DNA from: Kalymmatonema gypsitolerans NIES-4073
Lineage (GTDB): Bacteria > Cyanobacteriota > Cyanobacteriia > Cyanobacteriales > Nostocaceae
Direction of reading: 5' to 3'
Assembly (NCBI RefSeq): GCF_002368435.1
Contig: NZ_AP018266.1
Location: forward strand, 1-59,631
Length of the DNA stretch: 59,631 nucleotides
A program made the translations under genes and the position numbers. Positions 1 to 7,769 of this stretch are shown piece by piece. Each line of letters opens with the position of its first letter. Positions within the stretch are counted from its first letter, which is position 1. The notes under the pieces were generated by a model. That model did not search any database, was not told the origin of the DNA, and saw only the letters and a list, made by a program, of their open reading frames with translations.

Positions 1-185
1 TGCGTTGGCTCATCTGCTTTGACGCGGCGAAATAATTCCGCTTTGAGCAGTTCCAGTTTTCTCTCATCAGAAATTAGTCCAAGGGCGATCGCTTCATCCC
101 GATGTTTTTTAAAGTTGGTGGCGATCCGCTCCAACGATGCGCCCAAATTGGTCAATCCAACCTCCAGATGTTGTCCGAAACTCAT
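1..185 (-). pseudogene. 5' part of a small coiled-coil/membrane protein gene split by Tn3 (continues at 54630-54900)
   Basis: On the minus strand an ATG at 185-183 opens a frame that runs off base 1. The protein starts MSFGQHLEVGLTN and is helical and charged. If the window is circular and the Tn3 element at 54906-59631 plus one TGCGT copy is removed, the frame continues without a break into 54900-54630, giving 152 codons including the stop. The intact product would have about 90 helical, probably coiled-coil residues, then one hydrophobic segment (LTSALLLGVALTALSFVA), then a short cytosolic tail. Its ATG overlaps the stop of the upstream gene (ATGA at 182-185), so the two were translationally coupled. 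The function is not recognised. The position in the operon suggests a membrane-associated plasmid backbone protein. Confidence 0.75.
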
Positions 186-436
186 GCGGCTTCCTCCTGG
201 ATTTCTTTGCGTAGCTCCTGCTGTCTGTCTGTGGTCTGCTGCATGGAGTGCAGGCTCACGTCAAAGTGCGTCCTTAAATCCTTGGCAGCCGTAAGACACG
301 CGGCAAAGTCAGTGATTAAGTCTGGATGGGCGGCTGGATTGTGAACGATTTCCAGCCACTCCGGTGATGTTTTGATGGTGTTGAGCTTGGTAAGAATTGC
401 CTCAACAGATTTGCTGAGTTTTTGATAAGTCTTCAT
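182..436 (-). CDS. Hypothetical 84-aa helical protein
   Basis: A short, soluble, mostly helical protein with no signal peptide or membrane segment. It starts MKTYQKLSKSVEAILTKL and ends in a charged EIQEEAA tail. A purine-rich AGGAGAAACG precedes the ATG by a normal distance. Its stop overlaps the start of the next gene on the minus strand (ATGA). It sits in the long minus-strand operon that begins with the ParM-like gene. I do not recognise a family, and no catalytic motif is visible. Confidence 0.6.
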   Translation of the reverse strand: MKTYQKLSKSVEAILTKLNTIKTSPEWLEIVHNPAAHPDLITDFAACLTAAKDLRTHFDVSLHSMQQTTDRQQELRKEIQEEAA

Positions 437-463
437 CGTCGTTTCTCCTAGTGATTACAAAGA

Positions 464-645
464 AAGGCAGAGGGCAGAGGGCAGGAGGCAGAAGGTTTAG
501 ATCTATAAAAAAAACGGTAAATGCCCATCCCGTTTAGGGGATACAAAATAAGATTTGCTCCGAGATGCAAGGCGTCCTTGCTTAAAGCTCTCTCCTTTAA
601 AGGAGAAGGTTCCCTTCTGCCCTCTGCCTTCTTCCTTCTGCCTTG
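464..645. repeat. STRR-like GGCAGA heptamer repeats in inverted arrangement
   Basis: Tandem purine units (GGCAGAGGGCAGAGGGCAGG and on to GGCAGAAGG) lie at about 464-494. Their pyrimidine complements (CCTTCTGCCCTCTGCCTTC) lie at about 613-645. Together they form a large imperfect inverted repeat between the 84-aa gene and the ATPase gene. Short tandem heptamers of this kind are common in heterocystous cyanobacteria. The 437-660 gap holds no convincing gene. Confidence 0.6.
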
Positions 646-660
646 CCGCCCTTGGCGGCT

Positions 661-2829
661 TTACTCTCCGGTCAGTTCCCGATACTCTTCTCGTGCTTTC
701 TGCCACGGCGCATCTTCCCGTCCACTCTTGGTCACACCCCAGAGCGTTTCGATAATCTTGGTCATGCTGATTTTTCGCAGCTTCATCATGTCAATCAGTG
801 CCAGTATCTGCTCCCGGCTGAGGCTGGCAGGCGTGTATGTCTTTTCCTCCGGCACTGCCTCGTCACGACTGTCACCTTTAGAGGGTAAGGATGCTGGCGT
901 TTCCTCAATAGTGTCCCTGGTGTCGTCACCATAGGCATCAGGGGAAATTTCCCTCTTGTCCTCCTCCCCTGCCCTCTCCTCCGACACCACATCACGGGCG
1001 TCACTATCGTCCAAACCCGCATCAGACGGCGGTGTCAGCGGTGCTGAGGGTGGTGTTGGCGGTGCCGCGTTCCAACTGCGGGTAAGATGATCAATGGCTT
1101 TCTGCCACAAATCCACAGGTTCTTCCCTGTTCTCCGGTGCTGGGGTGACGGAAGGGGACTCCGGCTCTGTCTGCTCCTCAGCCCTGTCTGCACTGTCATC
1201 TGCTCCACTAAACAGCTGTAGCAGGTACTCAGGATGCATCTTCTGGGGGTAAATCGAGATGCGGGAAAAGTCCATGCTGTCATCGGTCAACCCTGTGATC
1301 TCGCCTCGGAACTGTGGTTTGAACTCTCCCGTCTCCGTGTCCCGCGTGTTGAACAGGTGAACTTGAATAAGTCCCTCGGACAACGCTTTCTTCGCTCCTT
1401 CCACGCCGCCAAGCAGGGCTTGGGTGTTGTTGTGGCTCACAAGGATGGGCGCTTCTTTGCCTTTCCGGGCATCGCTGATGCAGCTGAGAATCAGTTCCGG
1501 TGCCAGCACTTTGGTTGGTTTTTTGAGCGAATATTGCGTTACCTCATCAAAAATCGTTGTATACCATGCCTTTTCATCGTCCGCCTCATCGACACGGCGC
1601 AGGTATGATTGAATCTGCTGCGCGACGGCGGCATAGTCTTTCTTATGTCCAACCGCTGGAATTCCCAGTTCCAGAAGCGCTTTCCATGCCTTGCGCTGGT
1701 TCAGGCTCAGGTGCGGGTCGGCAATTTCCAGGGTGTGTCCCTTGAGAAAATAGCGCAGGAGGGCGAGATACGCCGCAAAGTAACTCTTGAAGCTGCCTTG
1801 TCCGCCCCAAATCAGGACAGGACTTTCCAGCAACAGAACAATCCAACCGCGTTCCCAGTTCCTGATGAAATCCCACGTCTCCTTTACAGGGTCTGCTGTC
1901 CCATGCTGTCCCGTGTTTCTTGTAGGTGGACGCTGCTGGGTTGGATTGACCTTGTTCTTCGGGCTGGTCAAGTCGTCCAGGGTCTGTCCGGTGAGGGCTG
2001 GCTGGTTGTGGTCACTCCCCTGCCGTACTTCCTTCTCATGATCCGTAGATAACAGGCGGGGGTTTTCGATTTGCGCTTCTAGGCGAGCAATCTGCCGTCT
2101 GGTCAAGCCCGTAAAAGTTTCCTTGAGTAGTAGCTCGGCTTCCGCCAAATTCCATGCCATTCCTTCCAGAAATAAGTTAAAAGCTCCTTGTTTCTGCTCA
2201 CGGTACTGTTTCTCATGGAATTCCAGATCAATTGTTGCTTCCCTGTCTAGCCTGGGCTGCCCGTCTTCCAGCAGATGCAATAGCCAGTAAGCACCAAGGA
2301 AACTGACCCCACTCAGTGCTGCTAAAACCCGGCGTAACGTCGCATATCCATCCTGCTGCTGCCATAACTGCAATTGCCAGCCCCGGTATCGAGCCTCAGC
2401 AGTGACATCGAGAAACCGCTTCGTGCTGGCGCTGCTGAAAATGTGCTTGGCTTTCTCGGCGGTCATTCCCGCGCCATAGGCAAAACTCTCCCAGCTATCT
2501 TCCGCGTCCTCGCTCAGGCGGGTCAATCCTAACTGTAACTCCTCGCCATACAATAGCTGGTCTTGATGCTGCCTCCTACGTGTGCGTGCATTGTGACGTG
2601 CAAGCCGACGCTGTTCCAGTTCTTCTGCACGTCTTGCCGCCTGTTCCTGAAAATTCTGGAAAATCCGGCTGTCAACGAAATCTCGTCTTCGACATTCGGT
2701 GTCCGGTAAACAGTATTCAGTGATTGGGTTGAAATTAAGATTGAACCCGCCACTCGCGCCAATGCCAGAAAACACTCCAGCAGTGAACAGGATTCCTGCT
2801 GCTATGCCGCGCTGCTGCTGGAGTTCCAT
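661..2829 (-). CDS. Large P-loop ATPase of the plasmid backbone operon
   Basis: A 722-aa protein. The N-terminus has a hydrophobic segment (residues 8-28, GIAAGILFTAGVFSGIGASG), then a charged coiled-coil region (about 50-95). A second hydrophobic stretch lies near 168-187 (LAALSGVSFLGAYWLLHLL). A Walker A motif GGQGSFKS is at 342-349, and a Walker B-like TTIFDE follows about 75 residues later. The last 200 residues are low-complexity and rich in Pro, Glu and Asp, ending in a helical domain. The order resembles membrane-anchored DNA-pumping or coupling ATPases, but I cannot assign it to the VirD4, FtsK or VirB4 families by motif. No relaxase is visible on the plasmid, so a conjugation role is unproven. 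It is the largest gene of the operon that starts with the actin-like protein. Confidence 0.75.
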   Translation of the reverse strand: MELQQQRGIAAGILFTAGVFSGIGASGGFNLNFNPITEYCLPDTECRRRDFVDSRIFQNFQEQAARRAEELEQRRLARHNARTRRRQHQDQLLYGEELQLGLTRLSEDAEDSWESFAYGAGMTAEKAKHIFSSASTKRFLDVTAEARYRGWQLQLWQQQDGYATLRRVLAALSGVSFLGAYWLLHLLEDGQPRLDREATIDLEFHEKQYREQKQGAFNLFLEGMAWNLAEAELLLKETFTGLTRRQIARLEAQIENPRLLSTDHEKEVRQGSDHNQPALTGQTLDDLTSPKNKVNPTQQRPPTRNTGQHGTADPVKETWDFIRNWERGWIVLLLESPVLIWGGQGSFKSYFAAYLALLRYFLKGHTLEIADPHLSLNQRKAWKALLELGIPAVGHKKDYAAVAQQIQSYLRRVDEADDEKAWYTTIFDEVTQYSLKKPTKVLAPELILSCISDARKGKEAPILVSHNNTQALLGGVEGAKKALSEGLIQVHLFNTRDTETGEFKPQFRGEITGLTDDSMDFSRISIYPQKMHPEYLLQLFSGADDSADRAEEQTEPESPSVTPAPENREEPVDLWQKAIDHLTRSWNAAPPTPPSAPLTPPSDAGLDDSDARDVVSEERAGEEDKREISPDAYGDDTRDTIEETPASLPSKGDSRDEAVPEEKTYTPASLSREQILALIDMMKLRKISMTKIIETLWGVTKSGREDAPWQKAREEYRELTGE

Positions 2830-2852
2830 CGGTCATTACCTCCTACCTTTCT

Positions 2853-3179
2853 TCAATAGGCTCCGCCACCAATCATTCCTGCCAAGGTGGCAATGCTGCC
2901 AGCGATCGCCTCGGCTTTCCCCTCATTTCCCTTGGATAATAAAGCAACTACTGTTGAGGCTCTCAGCCCAAGCAGTACCAGCCACGCCCACATCCGGTTA
3001 TCGTTATCCCGGCTCCACAGGGAGACATTGAGGGCGAGCGCAAACCAGACGGCTATGCCGATACCTATTTTGGCTGCGCGAATCCTTGTCAGCGTCGCGC
3101 TTGCTTGCTGCTGCTCCTCCTGGTCATCTCCAAAGAAGCCAGCATAATCCTCAAAACTGTTGCGCTGCCTGCCGAACAT
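2853..3179 (-). CDS. Small integral membrane protein, 108 aa
   Basis: A charged N-terminal 30 residues rich in Glu and Gln is followed by three hydrophobic stretches: GIGIAVWFALALNVSLW, AWLVLLGLRASTVVALL and IAGSIATLAGMIGGGAY. The ORF lies 23 bases upstream of the ATPase gene and 6 bases after the previous gene, so it is clearly operonic. A GGAGGTAA-type ribosome site is present. The family is unknown. A membrane partner for the ATPase next door is a reasonable guess from position only. Confidence 0.65.
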   Translation of the reverse strand: MFGRQRNSFEDYAGFFGDDQEEQQQASATLTRIRAAKIGIGIAVWFALALNVSLWSRDNDNRMWAWLVLLGLRASTVVALLSKGNEGKAEAIAGSIATLAGMIGGGAY

Positions 3180-3185
3180 CAGCTG

Positions 3186-3881
3186 TTACCTCCTGAGCCC
3201 AAAGATACTAGCAACCATTCGTCCGAAGTTGAAATTGCTAGAATTGCCAGGACGAGAGCTTTTGGCTCCGGCATACGCACCAAACCCTTGGGTCATGAGT
3301 AAGCGTCGGGTGGCTTTTTCCTGGGCTTCCCCCTTCCGCAGGTCACGGGCTTGCAAGGCGGTGTCATGGCTGGCGTCAATTTCATCTTCCCGTGCGGTGA
3401 AATCAGCTTGCAGCAGGTACATCTTGTTTTTCACCTTACGGGCTTCGAGGGACAGTTCACCATACTGCTGGGCTTCGAGATAGCCCATTTCGTTTTGAAG
3501 CTGGGCGCTCAAGAGATGCACATTGTTCTCATGCTTGCGTCCGGCAATCAGGACATCTTTGAGATATTTATTGATCTGCTCCTTGGACTTCAGTCCCTTG
3601 GTAATGATTTCCTTGAGATGGAATTCAATCTGGGCAACGTCCGAAAAGATTTCCTCTAAGTGCTTGGCAGCATATTCCAATACCTCGCGCTGTTCGCTCA
3701 TGAATTTGCGGATGTCTGCCAGGTTCGCCACATCCTCCACCTTCAGCTGACCGTTCATCAGCTTGCCCAGGATGTCTACCCCGGTGTAGCGTTGAATGTG
3801 GTTCTGTACCACTTTCGACGCTGGCGTCTCTGTCAAACGGTATTTACTGCGCTGTCTCGGTTGCCATTTTACTAACCCCAT
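3186..3881 (-). CDS. Hypothetical coiled-coil protein, 231 aa
   Basis: Mostly charged helix: residues about 50-190 have the heptad-like spacing of a coiled coil (for example LEEIFSDVAQIEFHLKEI). The C-terminus is basic and glycine-rich with a short hydrophobic patch (FNFGRMVASIFGLRR) that could touch a membrane. There is no enzymatic motif. It lies in the backbone operon between two membrane-protein genes, with a good AGGAGAG ribosome site before the ATG. It could be a scaffold or filament-binding adaptor; this is inference from coiled-coil content and neighbourhood. Confidence 0.65.
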   Translation of the reverse strand: MGLVKWQPRQRSKYRLTETPASKVVQNHIQRYTGVDILGKLMNGQLKVEDVANLADIRKFMSEQREVLEYAAKHLEEIFSDVAQIEFHLKEIITKGLKSKEQINKYLKDVLIAGRKHENNVHLLSAQLQNEMGYLEAQQYGELSLEARKVKNKMYLLQADFTAREDEIDASHDTALQARDLRKGEAQEKATRRLLMTQGFGAYAGAKSSRPGNSSNFNFGRMVASIFGLRR

Positions 3882-3982
3882 ACGGTACTCTCCTATGGTT
3901 TTCTGTGGTCATGTATCATGTTGCTGAGGTAATACCGGATGCGGATCTGTGTTGTCTCCTGAGCATCCGGCAGTGGAATTCC

Positions 3983-4165
3983 CTAGCGGTTAAACCCGCG
4001 AAGCTTGTCTATAGTGATGTATGTCTGTTCAAGCTTGGATTGACACAGGTTGCTGTCTGTATGGGCTGCCTGCACCTGGTCGCGCATTTGCCACAACTGC
4101 AACAGTAAAAATGCTGAGGCACAGGCAAGCGGTATGGTCAGGTCAAGTTTGCCTTTCGCCTCCAT
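3983..4165 (-). CDS. Single-pass membrane protein, 60 aa
   Basis: A tiny ORF with the pattern short basic start, one membrane helix (LTIPLACASAFLLLQLW), then a 35-residue charged helix. It is preceded by a purine-rich AAGGAGGGC site. Length and topology resemble small adaptor proteins in membrane complexes. No family is recognised. It is kept because its start, ribosome site and spacing fit the operon. Confidence 0.5.
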   Translation of the reverse strand: MEAKGKLDLTIPLACASAFLLLQLWQMRDQVQAAHTDSNLCQSKLEQTYITIDKLRGFNR

Positions 4166-4196
4166 CCCCCTGCCCTCCTTGATTGGAAAGATGTTT

Positions 4197-4445
4197 TCAT
4201 GGCTGCACCTCTGGTAGTTGGCTGCCTAGCTTGCCATGCTCGTTCATCCAGTGCCAAGCTTCCCACACTGCTGCCTGCATTTCTGGGGTTCGTTCGGTGG
4301 GATTCTCCTGTGTTCCGCCGATACTATCAGTGGCGACGATGTACGCGGCGGTCTTTGCCATGCCCTCTGGCATCCCTGCCTGGGTGAAATGGGCAGCGAC
4401 TGCTGAGTATAACCCTTCGTTCTCCTGCCAAGAGGGGCGTACCAT
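4197..4445 (-). CDS. Hypothetical 82-aa protein
   Basis: A soluble acidic protein with several Trp and Met residues (QENEGLYSAVAAHFTQ, then AAVWEAWHWMNEHG). It starts inside the stop of the upstream gene (TAATG), so it is probably made by coupled translation. The family is not recognised. Confidence 0.55.
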   Translation of the reverse strand: MVRPSWQENEGLYSAVAAHFTQAGMPEGMAKTAAYIVATDSIGGTQENPTERTPEMQAAVWEAWHWMNEHGKLGSQLPEVQP

Positions 4446-4873
4446 TAGGCTGCCTCCTTGGTCTTGAGTACGCCATCGTAGCGCAGTTGCGCTGTGAGCG
4501 CTTCGATAAGTGCTTCAATGCGGTCTTTGTCGAGCGTGGCAATCTCTTGAATGTAGTCATACAGTTCTGATTCATCCGTCCATAAAGCGGGACAAACCGC
4601 ATCTATCGCTATGTCGATAAGCGTTTCCGGAATTCCCTCTCCGCTTGCTGCGGAAAGCTCCAGGAGATACAGATAACTGACCAATGCTGCCCGAAACGCC
4701 AGCTTAGATAAGCGTTCCATTCGCTCTAACCGCGTACCGTACTGTTGAAGCAAATCATCAAAGATCAAGTCTGCGTCATCAGATGGACGATTGACAATGG
4801 AACCAAGTCCGTAATAGCCCAGAGGCTTTGACCCACAACTAAAAGCGTCGTTTTGTTGAATGTGATGTGTCAT
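4445..4873 (-). CDS. Hypothetical acidic protein, 142 aa
   Basis: A soluble helical protein, acidic in the C-terminal half (ESELYDYIQEIATLDKDRIE). A GGAGT site precedes the ATG. It is translationally coupled to the next gene through a TAATG overlap. No family is recognised. It belongs to the operon headed by the actin-like gene. Confidence 0.6.
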   Translation of the reverse strand: MTHHIQQNDAFSCGSKPLGYYGLGSIVNRPSDDADLIFDDLLQQYGTRLERMERLSKLAFRAALVSYLYLLELSAASGEGIPETLIDIAIDAVCPALWTDESELYDYIQEIATLDKDRIEALIEALTAQLRYDGVLKTKEAA

Positions 4874-4999
4874 GATGAAAATACTCCTTCAACTCATGGA
4901 GTCAGCAGCGCCTTCTTGTCGGCAAACAATCCAGGCGCTGTCTGTTTTCAATGCTGAGCAAGATACTGTAAAACCCGAAAGGGCAAGCCCATCAGCGGT

Positions 5000-5257
5000 T
5001 CATACTAATCCCCCTTGCAATAGAATCATTGGCTGTTTCTGCGGCTCATTGTCTTTGACAGTCGCCTTGAGAAATTCCTGCAAAGCATAGGCAAGCTCGT
5101 CCAGAGCTTGAATCGCATCTCCTAATCGAAGATCTGGGTGGTACTCACCAGATACCACAAGTGCCAACACTTCCGGTGCTCCGGCTATGTCGTTAATCTG
5201 CTGTCGAATGTCCGCAATCCGTTCCAAGATGTCGGATGGCGATGTTTGCGTTGCCAT
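5000..5257 (-). CDS. Hypothetical 85-aa helical protein
   Basis: A small protein with heptad-like leucine and isoleucine spacing (ILERIADIRQQINDI and LDELAYALQEFLKA). GGAGGATC lies 5' of the ATG. It is third in the operon after parM and the 114-aa gene. The 126-bp gap to the next gene downstream (4874-4999) shows no extra ORF that I trust. Confidence 0.55.
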   Translation of the reverse strand: MATQTSPSDILERIADIRQQINDIAGAPEVLALVVSGEYHPDLRLGDAIQALDELAYALQEFLKATVKDNEPQKQPMILLQGGLV

Positions 5258-5291
5258 AGTATTTATTGATCCTCCTTAACGGGTCTGCCCA

Positions 5292-5636
5292 TCACGCCGC
5301 CTCCTGCTCATAAAGATGACCCAAGGCGCTGTAAAAGCTCAAATCTTCCGGCTGATCTGCGGTTAACGGAGCCTGTTGCTGATGGCGTTGGGGCATGAGG
5401 GACAGATTTGCTGGAGCTACGGCAATAAGACCAGATAACCATTCAAGAATTCCGGCAAAAGGTATTTTCTTAACAAAGCCGTGTGCCAGTTGATGTTCGT
5501 AGAGAAGGGTATTCACTAAGGTACTGAAATCTTGGGGAGTCATGGTGGAGGCAGGTTTATGCAGAACCCTTTGGGCATGGGTTTTGAGATACGCCTCAAT
5601 GTGACTCTCAATCCTGACTCGTTTGTTTTCCGCCAT
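5292..5636 (-). CDS. Small protein directly downstream of the actin-like gene (candidate ParM partner)
   Basis: I place the start at the ATG 5636-5634 (MAENKRVRIESHIEAYL), one base after the stop of the actin-like gene. A longer frame reaching 5828 would only overlap that gene. The 114-aa product has a basic N-terminal helix pair, then a region (FSTLVNTLLYEHQLAHGF) like a small helical DNA-binding or dimerisation domain, and a loose C-terminus. In plasmid type II partition loci the gene right after parM encodes the centromere-binding adaptor ParR. Position and size fit ParR, but I see no clear ribbon-helix-helix signature. Confidence 0.6.
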   Translation of the reverse strand: MAENKRVRIESHIEAYLKTHAQRVLHKPASTMTPQDFSTLVNTLLYEHQLAHGFVKKIPFAGILEWLSGLIAVAPANLSLMPQRHQQQAPLTADQPEDLSFYSALGHLYEQEAA

Positions 5637-5637
5637 A

Positions 5638-6714
5638 TTATTTCCCCATTGGTAAACGTGCTTCTGCAATCTTCTGAAGTCCCAGAGAATTTGCCCAGCA
5701 AGCCTCCGGCACAGGCTGAATGCCCAGCTTTTCAAACATTTCTTTTGTAAAAGGCAACGCCGCGCCACCACCCCACGCCACAATGCTTTGCGCGGCGTCC
5801 CGCCATTCTTCCACTTCCGCTCTTGCAAGTCGGCTTCTGTCCTCCAGCCACGGCTTAAGGTGTTTCAGGTAAATCTGCTGAAACTGGAAATTGCGGGTTC
5901 CATAGCGGAAACTACGATTCTCAATGCCTTGCCGGATAATCTCTGTGTCCCCTGCCCTGCCTGTACCCAGGAATTTAACAAGTTCTACATCCTGGGCGAT
6001 CGCCTCCAGTAAATCAATGCACCCGCCGACGGGGAGTACGGCACGGTGGATGATTTTTCCATTGGGAGCAAACACGGTGGGAATGCAGGTACTCGTACCA
6101 TAATCTATCGAGATAACCTGCCCTGCCCGGTCAATCAACGGCTCTGGCTTGTAGGAAGCACAATAACCGTAGCTGCCAGCTCCTTCTGGCACCACCAGGG
6201 ATACCGTGAGGAACACTTTAGATTTAGGATTATCTTTGCTCCCAAAGCTCACTATATGGCTACCGCTGCTTTTCTCGATCACCAAGTCGCGGAATACCTG
6301 CGTGTTATGACTGCTCAGAACAAGGTACAGATTCCAGGTTTCCCGATACGGAAGCGTTGCCAACGCACCCAAGCACATATGTAAAACATACTCAGCTTTC
6401 AATGCGGGGTTATCCGATAGTTTGATGTGGGAAGTTGGCGCTTTCCAGGCGGCAAGGCTGCCAGTGAAAAATTCCCGATTTTTCAAATCCTCGCGGCTGC
6501 CTTCGTGATAGAAAAAGTGTCCCCCCTCCTCTGAGGTCAATTCGTCGTGGAGTTCCTCTCGGACTTCCACAAGCTTGGCAGGGATGCGAACGCGCTGCTG
6601 CCCTTGCCCACTGCCGAGGACAAACTTTAACAAGCCAGCGCCTGTATCAACTCCAGTGGCGATAATTGAGCTGGTTTGTTCGTTTGCAGCTTTCTTTGGC
6701 TGCATCAATATCAT
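5638..6714 (-). CDS. ParM/StbA-like actin-family ATPase
   Basis: A 358-aa protein with the actin-fold nucleotide signatures in order: phosphate-1 loop GVDTGAGLLKF near residue 21, phosphate-2-like SIDYGTSTCIPTVF near 205-220, and a GGGAAL adenosine loop near 310. The family forms ATP-driven filaments that push plasmid copies apart. I chose the ATG at 6714 because AGGAGAG sits 6-12 bases before it; upstream methionines lack a ribosome site. It heads a minus-strand operon of at least twelve genes. The upstream 230 bp is a divergent intergenic region shared with the 102-aa gene at 6945 and is the likely place for promoter and centromere. The plasmid also carries ParA/ParB, so this may be a second partition system or a cytomotive part of another machine. 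Confidence 0.8.
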   Translation of the reverse strand: MILMQPKKAANEQTSSIIATGVDTGAGLLKFVLGSGQGQQRVRIPAKLVEVREELHDELTSEEGGHFFYHEGSREDLKNREFFTGSLAAWKAPTSHIKLSDNPALKAEYVLHMCLGALATLPYRETWNLYLVLSSHNTQVFRDLVIEKSSGSHIVSFGSKDNPKSKVFLTVSLVVPEGAGSYGYCASYKPEPLIDRAGQVISIDYGTSTCIPTVFAPNGKIIHRAVLPVGGCIDLLEAIAQDVELVKFLGTGRAGDTEIIRQGIENRSFRYGTRNFQFQQIYLKHLKPWLEDRSRLARAEVEEWRDAAQSIVAWGGGAALPFTKEMFEKLGIQPVPEACWANSLGLQKIAEARLPMGK

Positions 6715-6944
6715 GATCTTCTCTCCTGATTGTTGTTGAATTCTTAAGAGCAATACGCTGTCCACCACGCCTAAATCAGTCTTTCCTCACTCTTGCTTTA
6801 TATGGCGTAGGTTACTTTAGTCTGTTCTTTTAACTTTAGCATCTTTGGCATCATTGGCACGAAATTAGCCATAAGTGTTTTTAATGTATTTAATGAAATT
6901 GATGCCATCCAGGATAACCGTGCCGAAAGTAGTAAACTAAGATA
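6715..6944. promoter_or_regulatory. Divergent intergenic region between the parM-like operon and the 102-aa gene
   Basis: AT-rich, 230 bp, with no ORF. Around 6827-6870 there are short imperfect direct repeats on the plus strand (AACTTTAGCATCTTTGGC and then ATCATTGGC). These could be binding sites for a small partition adaptor. It contains the AGGAGAG ribosome site for the actin-like gene. The assignment as a promoter and possible centromere is inferred from position. Confidence 0.35.
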
Positions 6945-7253
6945 ATGAACAATTCCCGGAAACGCACCACTATTGACCTTTCTGTTGTTGGCGATCGCAT
7001 TGAGCAACTTCGCCATGATTCTGCATGGAAAGCTTTGACCCTATCAAAAAAAGTTATAGTTCTGCTGGAGGAATATCTTGATTTCCTGGAAAAACAAGAA
7101 CATCAGGCACTTGAAGAAAAATTACAAAATCTTCGACCTGATGCTGCTTGGAAAGCTATGCCGCTAACCCAGAAAATTATGGTGTTAGTTGAAGAACATC
7201 TGAACGCGATCGAGCAGCAGGAGCAAAATAAGAAGGATGCGAAAGAGCATTGA
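6945..7253 (+). CDS. 102-aa protein with an internal duplication, divergent from parM
   Basis: The protein contains the same motif twice: LRHDSAWKALTLSKKVIVLL at about 22-41 and LRPDAAWKAMPLTQKIMVLV at about 63-82. Each is followed by an EE-Y/H-L helix. The N-terminus (RKRTTIDLSVVGDR) looks like the start of a ribbon-helix-helix domain. Transcribed away from the actin-like operon across a 230-bp gap, it could be its regulator or centromere-binding protein. The family is not recognised by name. A HIP1 octamer lies inside the gene. A terminator-like hairpin follows at 7351. Confidence 0.6.
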   Translation: MNNSRKRTTIDLSVVGDRIEQLRHDSAWKALTLSKKVIVLLEEYLDFLEKQEHQALEEKLQNLRPDAAWKAMPLTQKIMVLVEEHLNAIEQQEQNKKDAKEH

Positions 7254-7350
7254 TCATTACTATGGGGAAAAAACTGCTAACTGTAGCGAACTTGCTTTTT
7301 TAGTCGTTGTTTCGTGGTTAGATTCAGTTTTGGCACTCAGTATAGCGAAT

Positions 7351-7382
7351 AAACGCTTCATTAAGGTAACTTGAAGCGTTTT
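7351..7382 (+). terminator. Rho-independent terminator-like hairpin
   Basis: The stem AACGCTTCA pairs with TGAAGCGTT across a 10-11-nt loop and runs into TTTT. It lies about 100 bp after the stop of the 102-aa gene. The rest of 7254-7470 shows no gene. Confidence 0.5.
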
Positions 7383-7470
7383 GGGAATTTATCGAATACC
7401 CCTGTATTAATCCTTGATGTATGGCAATTATTTTTACACTCCGTGCCATTTGCCCCGTATTTCAGTACAT

Positions 7471-7701
7471 TCATTTTTGAAGTTCAAACACTCTATGAGA
7501 CTGTATTATCGTAGAACCATTACCTTTAAGAGTGCTTTTAATCTGCAAAAAGTAGTTTGATGTTGCAACTAAGTAAAAAATAATTTGTGCGAACACCAAA
7601 AAATAATGGATTTTTTTATCCCATGCTTCGGATGAATTTTGATTTTTTATCATAACTCTTGATAAGATTGACTTTTTTAATTTTAAAAAACCACACCTCA
7701 A
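7471..7701 (-). CDS. Doubtful small membrane ORF, 76 aa
   Basis: It has one hydrophobic stretch (HYFLVFAQIIFYLVAT) between basic flanks. It lies in an AT-rich stretch downstream of the XRE regulator on the same strand. No clear ribosome site and no family. It may be a chance frame. Confidence 0.25.
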   Translation of the reverse strand: MRCGFLKLKKSILSRVMIKNQNSSEAWDKKIHYFLVFAQIIFYLVATSNYFLQIKSTLKGNGSTIIQSHRVFELQK

Positions 7702-7769
7702 AAGTCATTATATGAGAAGAGAATCTGCACAAATGTGATAGATATAGTACAGGGTCATTAAAGAATTTA

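Noticed and set aside
661-2829. Calling the large ATPase a VirD4/TraD coupling protein
   Set aside because: Only Walker motifs and membrane segments are visible. No relaxase or oriT was recognised, so the specific label is not supported.
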